Assembly (NCBI RefSeq): GCF_036588685.1
Contig: NC_086375.1
Coordinates: forward strand, 44,423,270-44,487,269
DNA: 64,000 nucleotides
Reading direction: 5' to 3'
From: Mytilus trossulus
Lineage: Eukaryota; Mollusca; Bivalvia; Mytilida; Mytilidae
How positions within the stretch are numbered: the first letter of the stretch is position 1; the number at the start of each line of letters is the position of its first letter. Shown one piece after another: positions 1-11,759 of this stretch. A model generated the notes under the pieces. It saw nothing but the letters and a program-made list of their open reading frames with translations, ran no database searches and was not told the DNA's origin. The translations under genes were made by a program, and so were the position numbers.

Positions 1-118
1 TAAGATGAGTGGAAGAGATGTCGTCTGTTTGAAAAACAATAAATTGTAAAGGATTAAATTTGCAATTTCGATTATAATGCGTATGTGTAGCTTTTGTCTT
101 GCTTAAAATTGCTAATGA

Positions 119-236
119 TGAGTACGGTCTTCAACACGGAACCTTTGGCTCACCAAACAGAAAGCTATACACTTTATATATATGTATAAAGGGTCCAAAA
201 AGTGTGAAACCATCCAAACAGGAAAACCAACGGAAT
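119..236 (+). repeat. Dispersed repeat family A, partial copy
   Basis: This stretch matches, in opposite orientation, the block at about 10940-11060: a 'gtacggtcttcaacacgga' segment, a 'ctcacaccgaacagcaagc'-like segment, then 'ccattcaaacgggaaaacc'. Further copies or parts lie near 4085, 7675, 28625, 32575, 60460 and 63535. I recognise this as a very common mussel dispersed sequence; the class (SINE or MITE) is not clear from the sequence. Confidence 0.65.
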
Positions 237-2203
237 ACCCATGATCTGGGAAACTCGTGGAATTTTTCTTTTATATGGCATGGTCATTTTAAAGAAAAAG
301 AGAAAAGAAGGCCCAAATATAAAACAATGGTGAAATGAAAGGCCTGTTTTAAAGACTATGATTGAAAATGTTATGGTTAAAACTATACTAACCGACTTTA
401 GAAACGCAACACTAGATTAATTTTTTGTTCTTTTTGAATGAATGTGTCACCATGAAAAGCAATGACTCTCTGTTACAAACGCCAAAATGATTGTCAGAAA
501 GGTCAACAAATTCTGTCTGACAAGTTTTGGGTTCTGTTTTACACCTTCTGATTTTGCAATTGTCCAACCCATTAATTGGTTTTGGAAATTATGCGGTTGG
601 AACTTGAGGGCTTTAAAGGTTTTCCTTCAATCGATTCTTGGGCAATTCAGTTGATGGGAAAGATTTATGGCATGAATCTGTACGCAATGGCACTCGGCAA
701 TTTGATTAGAAGTTGACGTTGTGGCCGTAAACATGTGTGGCAAATGGCGTTGTGTAATCAAATTCTGTTGACGTTTCACTGTCACTACACGTTGATCTGT
801 TCATTGATGGCCAGCAACAAATCTTGTCTACTTGTATCCTTGTCGGAAGGACAGTTCTAAGACACGTTTCTGAAGTCATACAATATGGTTGCAGCACGTA
901 TATGTTTTCATGTTTGCAGTATTCTTAAGGGCTAATTTAGTTTTTTATTTCTCGGTCTTGGCAATATGGAGATGCAACATTTTTTACTGATTTCAGTCAG
1001 GCAAAAGGATTGAAAGAACTGTTTCACAAAGCAAAAAAAAATGAAACATTCTTTCATGGGTCCAAAATTTCGCTTTAAGAAATTCGTGCGACTTCAAAAA
1101 TTCGGTATGTTCAATAACCACAGGTAAGTCAGATTTTGATATTTTGTAAAGTAAAAGAAGTATGATAAGCAAGCATGTAAAGTAGTTGTAAGAGAATCAA
1201 ACAAGATTTGGTTAAAAAATCAACAAAATGAGTGTTGTTTTTTTAAAGTCGTTCAGAATACTTAATGAGAAATTGGACTCTTTACCGTAAAATTAAACAT
1301 TAACATCCGAACCATGAATTGAGGTCATTTTCTCATTTAAACCCTCGCAAAATGACAGGAATACATCTTACAATTACTCCATATACACAGAATGAGATTA
1401 AAATGTTGGTTTAAAGTAATTGAGAAACTCACATACCGTTTTCCATTGATGAAACATGAGTTGATGTGAAGTACAAATGAAAACCCAGCTGTGTACAAAT
1501 AATTTAGGACACCTCTGACTCGGTATATGTATCGCTATGTATTGCATTTTAATACGACATTCGTCACAGGCGAGACAATAAAACCATACATTCATTCGCC
1601 AATAATTGAAATCAGAGTTTGTTTATGAAGAGACATTTGATTTTGTCTGTATGTTATATATCATGACAAAACAAGAATTAGCGACGTGTTTAATGATAAT
1701 TAATAGTAGATAATGTTATGGAGATAGTTTAGAGGCACAATATCATATAATGTCATTCTAATTCCATTAATTTAAAATTAGTATTATTGAACTTTATATT
1801 TATTTATATCAAGTTTATGAGCAAAAAGTTAAGGTCACTCGAAGGAGGGTTGAATAAAATCAATATACATATGCAAGGATAAATCTGATGATTATTGTTA
1901 TCTTGTTGCTATTTCAGTTCTGCAAAAAAATCGATGAATATTTTCTGATGAAATACATTGTCGTAATGTACTTTTTCATCAATCTTAGTATTTATTGTCA
2001 GTTTGAACCTTCCAATATCAACAACCGAAATACTACTGATACCGGTAAAACATCTCGTTAGATTCTGTATAACACCACAAAAAACCATTACTTATCATGG
2101 AAAAATACTTTGCACGCTAACTGTTCATGTGAAAATGAAGGACGTACTTTAATATGTATCTTGGATGTGAGAAATACAGTCTGCAGAAAACCTTAAAAAG
2201 AGA
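237..2203. other. 5' flank of MCT gene 1, no gene supported
   Basis: AT-rich sequence with no open frame that resembles a protein I know. The stretch just before the gene 1 start (about 2150-2203) contains 'gtctgcag' at about 2180-2187. It could be the 3' splice site of a noncoding first exon, but no matching upstream exon or promoter can be identified by eye. Confidence 0.4.
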
Positions 2204-5200
2204 ATGAAAGGATCCGTGGATAGAGGTTGGGCTTGGATTGTATTAGCAGGTATAGTAAAATTTCTTTGTAATGACAGATTTGAAACAGAAATCGATCACG
2301 TGTAAGAAAACCACTCGAGACAAATACTATCGTGGTACCATACGTCTTTGGTGAAAGTCAGATTTTTTTTCTCGGTTAATTTCATCATTGTAAATGTATT
2401 AATAGTGTCCGATCTTATGTTTCACATTTCTCCTTTCATTTAATTTTTCGACATAACTATACTATGTTCCAGGGTCAAGGACACATGCAAATACTATAAG
2501 TCAACATCTATTTTTAATATATATACCTGTACTAGTAGTTTATATCATTGTTGTTCTGTATAGTTTGCTTGATATATTTTATGTTTGACAATTTGTTAAT
2601 ATAAGTGCGCAGCATGAAAGCGGACATGTATAGCAACTTTGAGTGACAAGATAATTAATGATAAAAAAATTAACAAACAGAACTCCCCAATATAAATATA
2701 TTATAGAGTGGCGGGTTTATTCTTCCTGTATAACCATAACGATTAGATGAACGTTGCAATTGAATCTCTTTATTGTTCTATTTATCACACTCATTTACAG
2801 TCGATTAAAAAGGAAAATACATTATTCAAAAATAGGACAAATAAACGTGGAATGAATGCAAAAGAGACAAAAACCCATGAAATATTCAACAATTTATAAA
2901 AGGTAGCTTTATTGCTAGGTGCTTTTCAGCTACCTTATTTTTATCATTTCTTCCTATTAATTTTATTGATAGAATAGATATATAAATAGTTATCAAACCT
3001 TTTAAAAAAAGACTATCAATCTGAACAATCTAAGATATATTTCTTACTGTGATTTCCAATTATTTCAGCATGTTTTCTAAGAGCATTCATGGTGATTGGC
3101 ATAGACAAAGCATTTGGGATGTTTTTCGTAGAATATATTGAAGCCTTCGAAAGTGATGCATCAACGGTATCTGTTGTAATTTCAACACAACAAATTATGT
3201 ATAGCGTGTTTTGTAAGTATTATTTATAACTGAAACTATGATTTCTAAGCGATGCCATTTTAATATTCATTGTGGTTTACAACAATTCCTGGAATATTTT
3301 GAATTTTTCTTTTTGATACAGTGTAATACTTGAAGAGTTTGTTGATTACGACCCTTACTACCTAATCTGACTGAATCAATGATACCTGAGAGCGCCAAGA
3401 AATGATATTGTCCATGCTGTTATGGTCTCATTGAGGTCAGACTAGTGAACATAGAGGTTTGGGGAATCAAATGACGACTAGGTCAATTGTATAAATTGAA
3501 TAAACCGTAGTGCTCTCCTGGATTTAGCTTTATCGGAAACTCTCAAACCTAAACATTTGAATGCCAGTAATGCAATAGAAGTATGAACTGTATTTTGTAG
3601 TAATCATATACGATTCATATACATGTACTGATTTTTTTACCCTTGTAAATTTAGAATATGTTGAAACTCAAGCTATGAATAACATAATTAATAAGTAGTT
3701 GCGTAGAATTTTTAAACCAATATTTCAACAATTTTGAAGCATTACAGTTTTGGGGTTTAAAAAAGCTTACATAAATATATTTTAATTTCATTTCAGCATT
3801 CTTGATACTGACCTTTGGAAATAGATTCTTTACTTTCCGACCTATAATAATACTTGGGTCTGTTCTTATGGCAGCGGGATATTTCCTAAATGCATATGCA
3901 CCAAATGTACAATTCTTATTCCTGTCACAAGGAGTATTATTTGGTAAGTAAATATTGGTTTAAACGATGGGCTGTTAGTATTCTCGTTTTACATTTGTAA
4001 TTTCGGTGCCTTTTATAGCTGTTTGACTATGCGGTACAAGCTTTGCACGGTGATCTATAGTATACTATAGTTGTTAATTCGATGTCATTTGGTCTCTTGT
4101 GGTGAGTTGTCTCATTGGCAATTATACCACATTCTTTTAAATTTAGATGGGGAGCTGTAGTTAATAACCGTACTTGGGTTTTTCTTTAACAAAGAATGAT
4201 CTTCTAATAACTAAACAAATTCAGCATGATTGAGATCAATAATGGTTATATTTTTCCTTTCTTCGGTTCGATTCTTGTTTTGCAAAAACACTTTTATATT
4301 GCTTTAGAAATTATCAATTGAACTAATTTTGTTATGACAAAGAACTAGTATATGTCACAGTAAATACCAGTCGTACATGGTTTTATTATAACATATCAAC
4401 TTTGTTTTAAATGAAAGTTTGCCCAATTTCAATAATGACCATGTTATGTACATTTTTCCTATATCACAAAAACAATTTGTTAAGAATTAGAAAATGTTTT
4501 GATTAAAGCATACATCAAGCAACTTGATGTAAAATAATATCAGGAGTGGTGGGTTTTTTTTTTGTACTTTATTGATATGTATTGTAAAACTACATTCTCA
4601 GGGGCCTTCAAGATTATTATTTAAACACTGTTCACCCTTTCCTAAAACATTATGCAACTGCAGTATATTCTACCATTTTACATAAATATGTTTTATATTC
4701 AGGTATTGGCCATGCTGCATCAGCCGGGCCTTCTGTAGTAGTACTTAACTCATATTTTGACAAAAGAAGAGGTCTAGCCAACAGTTTAGCAAACTCTGGT
4801 GGTAGTCTAGGAGGACTTTTGCTTCCCCTGATTATACAGGCTCTTTTAGAAACGTATGGACTACAAGGTGCTCAAATTGTAGTTTCAGGGATGCTTTTAA
4901 ATATTGTTGTTTTTGGTGCATTGTTAAGACCATTGACAAACACTGTTCCACAAGATAAATTGAATTTGGAAGTAAAGGTAGAAGAGGATGATGAGTCTAA
5001 AAATGGAAACCACATTAAAACTAACCTGAATCAAGAAGATATGTATTTCTCTGCTGACGATATAAGTAGAAAACTTAACCAATCAGAAAAGGAAAAAAAC
5101 GAAAACGAAAGGCTTTTGATTGAACTTCCGCCTCCGAATACTCATTACAGGAAGAGGACGTTTTCAGAAAACTTACATGAATATCGTGTTTCAACGGTCC

Positions 5201-6749
5201 CTCATCAAACCGGGAGTCCGGATTCAGCTGATACGTCGAAGTTTGCGAATTTGTCGGCCATTTATGGTAGTTTAGCGGATGTGTCTTCCTCTGTGCAAAG
5301 TGTTTGCCTTGCAAAAAATGTGGAAGTAACTAAACGAGAAATAGAAGATGATGAAACTAAAACTGAAACTTGTTTTTCTAAGTACATCTTGAGTGTTATA
5401 AATTTCAAGATTTTACGAAATCATCATTTGAAGCTGTTGTACCTTTTAGGTTTTCTCGCAATTTTTAGTGCTAGATTACAATTGGCATATATTCCACCAT
5501 ACGCACGAGACTGTGGAATTTCAGGCAGAGAAATTTCATACTTAGTGACCATCATTGGCACATGTGACTTCTTTGGAAGGTTCGGAGTTGCTTTAATTAT
5601 CGACTCCAAACGAGTGAAACTAAGTTCTATTATATCAACATCACTTTTCATAATGGGAGTAACATGTATGTGTAATTCTTTTATTCATGATTTCCACACA
5701 TTTATAGCATATTGTGTTATATATGGATTATTTGGTGGACTGTATAATTCCGTGGTAGCACTTTTACTGGTTGATGCTGTAGGTCCAAAGAATTTGTCAA
5801 CTGCTTTGGCATTTGTACTCCAGGTTCACGGAGTTTCAACATCAGCAATGGCGCCGATTCTAGGTAAGACGTTTCTACGAATACTTAAAAAGCTGTAATG
5901 CGTTTTGCGAAGTATATAGTTAGATCAGCGATTATTCAGAAATCTTTAAACGTTTAGCTTACGTCTATATTTTTAAAATTAATCCTCTGTTTTATATTTA
6001 AGAAATCAGATACAAAAAATACAGAGCTATAAGTGAAACACAATTTTGATAGAACAAAATCATGGAAGAAAATGTAAAACACAAAAAAAAACATCGGTCT
6101 TCAAAATAATTCATCAAAAACTGAAGACTGAGTAACCCTACAAAAACGAAGTTAATATAGGTAAGGTTCCCCATAACCTGGCTATTTCGATATGTTTACA
6201 GTGTTTCAATTTTCTAACTTTGGACATCTTTTATCATGTTAACATGAAAAAGAAGAAAGCAAAACCTAGAGAGGACATTTCCTGCAAAACATCCACTAAA
6301 ATACGAGGGGAAGGACGGGTAAATATTTCTCTCTTTCAGGTACTATTTCTGAATGTAATTGTGTGAAGGATTTTCGATCGATTGTTTATTTAGTTTGAAA
6401 TCAGTATCGGATTACGAAAACCTAAATACAAAAGATAGTTTAATTAGATCTTTGACTTTCATCTTAAAAAGAATTTGTTTTAGGAATATTTTTCAATTTT
6501 TGATTTACTTACTCGAGTTGATTGTGTTTAAATTATATTTAAGGTTACATAAGAGACAGTACAGGATCGTACACCGGATCGTTCTACATAATGGGAGTTG
6601 GTAATTTATTGTCGGCGCTATTATTGTTGTTCGGTTTACCAATAGCCAAGAAAATGGAATTGAGACGACAACAACGATGTTTGTCTGAGACAACCAAGAC
6701 TGACCAATCAGCAGAGACAATCAAGACTGACCAACCAGCAATAGCTTAA
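2204..6749 (+). CDS. SLC16-type monocarboxylate transporter (MCT gene 1)
   Basis: Exons 2204-2249, 3069-3212, 3797-3943, 4703-5863 and 6544-6749 join in frame (all introns GT-AG, phase 1) to 567 residues, within the usual SLC16 range. The product should be a plasma-membrane, 12-TM MFS carrier for monocarboxylates or related organic anions. Family signatures seen: DRGWAWIV before TM1, and YFDKRRGLANSLANSGG at TM5. Lys29 sits at the TM1 position of MCT1 Lys38, and Asp401 and Arg405 (CDFFGR) match the MCT1 TM8 pair. A polar loop of about 165 residues (roughly 189-354) separates TM6 and TM7, as in SLC16. The C-terminus carries an imperfect repeat, TKTDQSAET/IKTDQPA. ATG 2204 was chosen because it lies just before the signature and sets the conserved phase. 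Gene 2 is a tandem paralogue. The substrate is not determinable here. Confidence 0.93.
4085..4140 (-). repeat. Family A fragment in intron 3 of MCT gene 1
   Basis: Reverse-strand fragment with the family's 'gccaatgagacaactc' core and 'gtggtat' motif, as at 28630 and 63545. It is short and degraded. Confidence 0.55.
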
Positions 6750-7867
6750 TATTAGAATAAGTGTTCATGACATAACAATTAATTTGGAAGGCAAAGGTCT
6801 GACAGGAAATTTCCAAAGAATTACTGTTTTATCATATATTGTGCTGGTTCGTCATATATATCTATATATTTTGACATGTTTGTAGATCATGACTTTTATT
6901 TTCAGTGTTGCATTTATCAGCCATGCTATACTTATAGTACTTATTTTAATAATGATAAAGCGTTAAAAAATAATATGTGTATTTTCTATGACATCTTTGA
7001 AAAAAATAAGGGGAAAGGTAGGGATTGTTTTTTTAATTTACCATTTGTTTTACATTGGGTCTATTGTAGGGACATTCTGACTTTAACGGTGCTTATTGAA
7101 AAATGCAAAAAAAAACCTTTAGGGTAGGCTATTTTTTAGTTTCAAAATATGAAGGATAGGGTAATAGGAGACACACATATTTTTTTATTTGGCCTTAGTT
7201 CAGTGTTCATCAAACAATTTGTTTGTTTGCTAAGTTATATCTATACTATTTATACATGTTTTATACTTTATTTAAGTTAGCAGATATATGTGTCCTGTTT
7301 TTAATAAAATTCAAAGTTAGCTTTAAATAAACTGTATTAATTAATTGAAAGTTGAATACTCGAACTCAATAGATGAAAAACAAAACAGCCTCTCGTCAAT
7401 ACTATTGATATTAAAGGGGCATTAGCTGTCAAATTCATGTTCAGAGATATGACACAAATTCTCATATTTGATTTATTATATACACGTACTAAAACGTATA
7501 TCCAAGTCATAAAAAGTCCAAAATAAACTACTTATTTGGCAGGGTTGTTGTTTTTTTGACACATTCCCCATTTCTAATCTCAATTGTACTTAATTTAATG
7601 CATGGGCTCGATAGTATGCATTATGTTCAGAAGTTGTCCTTTGTTGATGTGGTTCAGAAGTGTTTCTCGTTTCTCATTTTTTATATAGATTAGACCGTTG
7701 TTTTTCCCGTTTGAATTGTTTAAAACTAGTCATTTTTGTGAGGCCCTTTTTAGCTTGCTGTTCGATGTGAGCCAATTCTCTTTGTTGAGGACCGTACTTT
7801 GACGTATAATGGTTTACTTTGACAAATTGTGACTTGATTTTTTTCTTATCTATGAGTTTTTTGTTTA
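6750..7867. other. 3' flank of MCT gene 1 with candidate poly(A) signals and repeats
   Basis: AATAAA occurs at 7303-7308 and 7326-7331, which would give gene 1 a 3' UTR of about 600 nt; which signal is used cannot be seen. Segment 7083-7193 recurs at 25520-25632 ('gtgcttattgaaaaat', 'gtaggct', 'acacacatattttt' and 'atttggc' in the same order). Segment 7541-7590 ('gggttgttgtttttttgac' then 'cattccccatttc') recurs near 19785. Segment 7675-7850 is a reverse copy of dispersed family A. Confidence 0.6.
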
Positions 7868-9722
7868 TGTTCAAATCTAAACACCGTTTTATTAACCAGT
7901 AATGTGACCTCCGAAGACTGTCGACGGTCATGTAGAGCGTTATAAACATAAGTGAAGACATCAATAGTAAACAAACTCGTGCAATTTAATTGTTCTATAT
8001 CTGTTTGATTTCATATTACTATACATGATAAACATTCATGTGAATCATCGTTTAGCCTGTATAAGAAAACGTTTTTATGGATCGAATCAGTAAATTAAAG
8101 GATTTCCCTTTTTTTTACTTTCAACGTTGACATTTTTTACTGGTTATGATAAATGAACACCTGAACATGCCCAATACATTGATTGATTGATTGATTGATT
8201 GATTGGTGTTTGCTTTACGCCGCATCAGCACAAAAAGGCTATATCGCGACGAGAGCTCATTCAAATAATTTTACAATTTACCACGCCTAATTCATGCGTC
8301 ACAAGTAACACGTTGGAGTCGAACCACTACATAAAAACGTATACGTTGGAGCCAACGGAAAGAAAGGAATTAATTAATAGGAAAGGATAAACCGTCCCGT
8401 TAAATTTCAAGGGTTTTTATATTAGAGATTTTTAGGGGTGTATATAACTTGACAATATTTTCGTAGTTTCCTTTGGGATATTTGTTACATTTCGTACCAT
8501 TGAATGCACGGTCATGCTTGAAATTCTAAAGTACTGGTATTATATCTATAGAGTGCCAACTATGTTAACGCTGCACTGTTGAAACTCATAGCTCAGAAAA
8601 GTGGTAAGAATTTTCAAGTGTGGTTGTTGATTTAAGAAGAAACAATGTGTATGTAACATACATGTACTACGGGGCGCCGATGGGACTTGAACTTTTTGTA
8701 ATCAAAATCAATTGTCACAAATATCCTAAAGAAAACTAATGAAAATATTGTTGGTGATAATACACCCCTAAAAATCTCGGATATAAAAACCATTGACATT
8801 CAAAATTGATTTAATTTTGATAATAATAACTGTTAAACAATTTTAATTATAGCTTCTGATTTGTGCTCCTACTATCGTTGAAGAACTCCTAGACGCATAA
8901 TCTTTATTAAAAGATTTTTTCCTATTTACCAAAACTGTTTTTCGATAGATCTTGATTCAGCTATATCTGTTGCAGTTGTAACGAATCCCTTTTCTGTGAG
9001 AAAATCGGAAACATACACAAATTGGACATGCAAAGATTTGAGTAAAGCAATTCACGTTTTGCCTGATAATATGCATTTTCGTTTTGGACTATGCCGCCAA
9101 GTGGCTGGTATTTATATTGGGAATAACTTTTCCTTCCAATCGCAAACTTATTATTTTACTGTTAACGCAACAAAAAATAACTTCGTTCTCACTGTAATCT
9201 TCATAGCCAGGTTTATTATTCCTTTCCTTCCGTTGGCTCCAACGTATACGTTTTTATATAGTGGTTCGACTCCAACATGTTACCTGTGACGCATGTATTA
9301 GGCGTGGTAAATTGTAAAAATATTTGAATGAGCTCTCGTCGCGATTATTGTATATCCTTTTTGTGCTGATGCGGCGTAAAGCAAACACTAATCAATCAAT
9401 CAATCAATGTATTGGGCATGTTCAGGTGTTCATTTATCATTGTTTATCAAAACCGGTAAAAAATGTCAACGTTGAAAGTTAAAAAAAGTTAAATCTTTTA
9501 ATTGACCAATAAAAACGTTTTCTTGTACAGGTTAAACGATGATTCACATATATTTTTATCCTATATAATAATATGAAATAAAACAGACATAGAAAAATTA
9601 AATTGCACGAGTTCGCTAACTATTGATGTCTACAGTTATGTTTATAACGTGTTACATGACCGTCGACAGTCTTCGAAGGTCACATCATTGGTTAATAAGA
9701 TGGTGTCTTGATTTGAATACAA
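7868..9722. mobile_element. Long imperfect foldback element with nested inner palindrome
   Basis: The left arm, about 7868-8373, is matched in inverted orientation by the right arm, about 9213-9722. Landmarks pair in mirror order: 'cgacggtcatgta'/'acatgaccgtcgac', 'atgcccaatacattgattg'/'caatgtattgggcat', 'gccgcatcagcac'/'gtgctgatgcggc' and 'acgttggagccaacgga'/'tccgttggctccaacgt'. The central 840 bp holds a second inverted pair at 8409-8495 and 8712-8795. No transposase is visible. Open frames inside the arms are on repeat sequence and are not called as genes. Both ends are approximate, and no target duplication is obvious. Confidence 0.8.
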
Positions 9723-9734
9723 ACTAAACTAATT

Positions 9735-9998
9735 TGCATACATAATTGACTTTTGTCGCCCATTTTTCAAATTAGGTTACAGAGGTAAAGTCTGTATTAC
9801 AAAAATGAATTTTGTCATGACAAAGTAACTTTTGTCCACTGAAAGATAATTTTGTATGACAAAATTTAAATGTGTTGTATGCTACAAATTTTATTAAACT
9901 GAACTCATTTTTGTCGAACAAAACTCACTTTTGTCCGTACAAAATTGAATTTCGAGTACAAAATCACAAGAGTCCCATTCGGCGCCCCGTATGTACCA
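9735..9998. repeat. TTTTGT/ACAAAA-rich low-complexity element
   Basis: About 250 bp in which TTTTGT(C) and (G)ACAAAA hexamers alternate many times in both orientations. It ends in 'cattcggcgccccgta', which is the inverse of 'tacggggcgccgatg' at 8669-8683. No coding potential is seen. It reads like one end of a non-autonomous transposable element, but its boundaries are uncertain. Confidence 0.55.
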
Positions 9999-10854
9999 TT
10001 TCAACAGCTTTTGTAACAGTGCATCTGTTCATCGTTTAAGGAATGTGATACCCTACGACAGATTCATGTTTAAGTGGTAGTAATTTCGTATCTCTTTAGA
10101 TTACTTTATAATCAAATATATGAATACTGATGATTTTATAGGAGTTTAAGTTCATATGCATTCGGCTGTTACCCAAAATAGGATTCAACCCCTCGGCATT
10201 ACATGCGTTACGAATAAAAAGGGCTGCAACCTGAGGTCACCCTCCATACCAGAAAGTACAGCAGCATAATATCAAAACAAAATACATATAACGGGATAAA
10301 TCTAGTACGAAACTTTGTACATATTTACGTAATCTCGACAACCAGAATAGTATTATATGAGATAATACAAAGAGATATAGATTTCGGTGATTTTCAAATC
10401 TGTTATATTTGTATGTAGGTCATAAATATCGTTCTGTCACGGTGTTGTGAAATAATGAAATGCCAAAGTTTGTTCTTACAATTTATGATAAAAGCCGAGA
10501 CTTAGCCGAAAGTGCTGAACACTTGAATTGCAGGTTAGTTTAATCATACCTATGTTGCTATATTGATTCGTAACACATTATAACACCAGGAACAATAAAC
10601 AGGACATTCGTACTGGAAAACATGTAAGTTCAGAATATCGAAGTTATATTAGCAAGTTGGCCATGATATGAATCTGCAGAAAACCTTAGTCTACATGTCA
10701 AAAAAAAGTTATTGTAACTCAACTAATTCTTGCGTATACGAAGGCCTAAATTATAAAACACAAATACATCGTGTAAAGCTGGACCATTACCAATTTGTCT
10801 GAACAATTTGTTTTGTTACCATTAAAACGTTTAATCCCGCTGCGAATGTGTGCA

Positions 10855-11125
10855 CCTGTACTAAGTCAGGAATATGATGTACAGTAGTTGTCGTTTGTTT
10901 ATGTACTTTATACGTGTTTCTCGTTTCTCGTTTTTTTTTATGGATTAGACCGTTGGTTTTCCCGTTTGAATGGTTTTACACTAGTAATTTTGGAGTCCTT
11001 TATAGCTTGTTGTTCGGTGTGAGCCAAGGCTCCGCGTTGAAGGCCGTACCTTAACCTATAATGGTTTACTTTTATAAATTGTTATTTTGATGGAGAGTTG
11101 TCTCATTGGCACTCATACCACATCT
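10855..11125 (-). repeat. Dispersed family A, long copy, reverse orientation
   Basis: It contains the reverse complements of the family blocks seen at 119-236 and 28625-28930, including 'agttgtctcattggcac', 'ggttttcccgtttgaat' and 'gtcgtttgtttatgt'. It is the most complete reverse copy in the window. Confidence 0.7.
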
Positions 11126-11759
11126 TCTTATATCTAGTTGTATGCGTCTTTAAATATACATTTCAAATTTAAAGGCAACTGGATAAAAAAATACATACAG
11201 TATTTTAAAATCACGCATGCAGTATGCATTTCTTGGAACGAACTGCATTAATACTTATCTTCGTAAAAAGCAAAATAGCAAAAACGTGAACTCATATTGC
11301 AAAATCAAAAGTTCAAACACATCAAACGAACGGATAACAACGTAAAGTATTATTCCAAAATTAATGTCAATTTCTCAGGATATGTACATGTTGAATGTCA
11401 CTGCGACGGTTTTGGTTGTTTGATGTAAACCATTTCTATACCCCTACCCCTCAAAACACATTACTGTTTTGGCTTTCCTTATTTTCATTACCCAGCACTA
11501 ATAGAAAAAAAACAGATGCTGTGTGTATCATTTTTGTATAGATAACCATATAAAGCCTTCAGCAATGAGCAAAACCTATACTGCATAGCAATTAATAAAA
11601 GGCCAAAACATAAAAAATGTTAACTTGAAAATAATCAAACGTGAGAACTAACGGTCTGGTTTATGTTAGAAGCAATAAAGCTTTGCTTAGAAGTAGGAGA
11701 TATTGTGCAAAATATAAAGATTTTTTATTTGCTATACATTTTTTTTACTTTAGAAGAAA

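Noticed and set aside
706-897. 63-codon frame on - with Cys-rich composition
   Set aside because: Too short, no recognised motif, no splice partner found nearby.
8199-9289. Frames in the 7868-9722 foldback
   Set aside because: They are on inverted repeat arms and are mirrored on the opposite strand.
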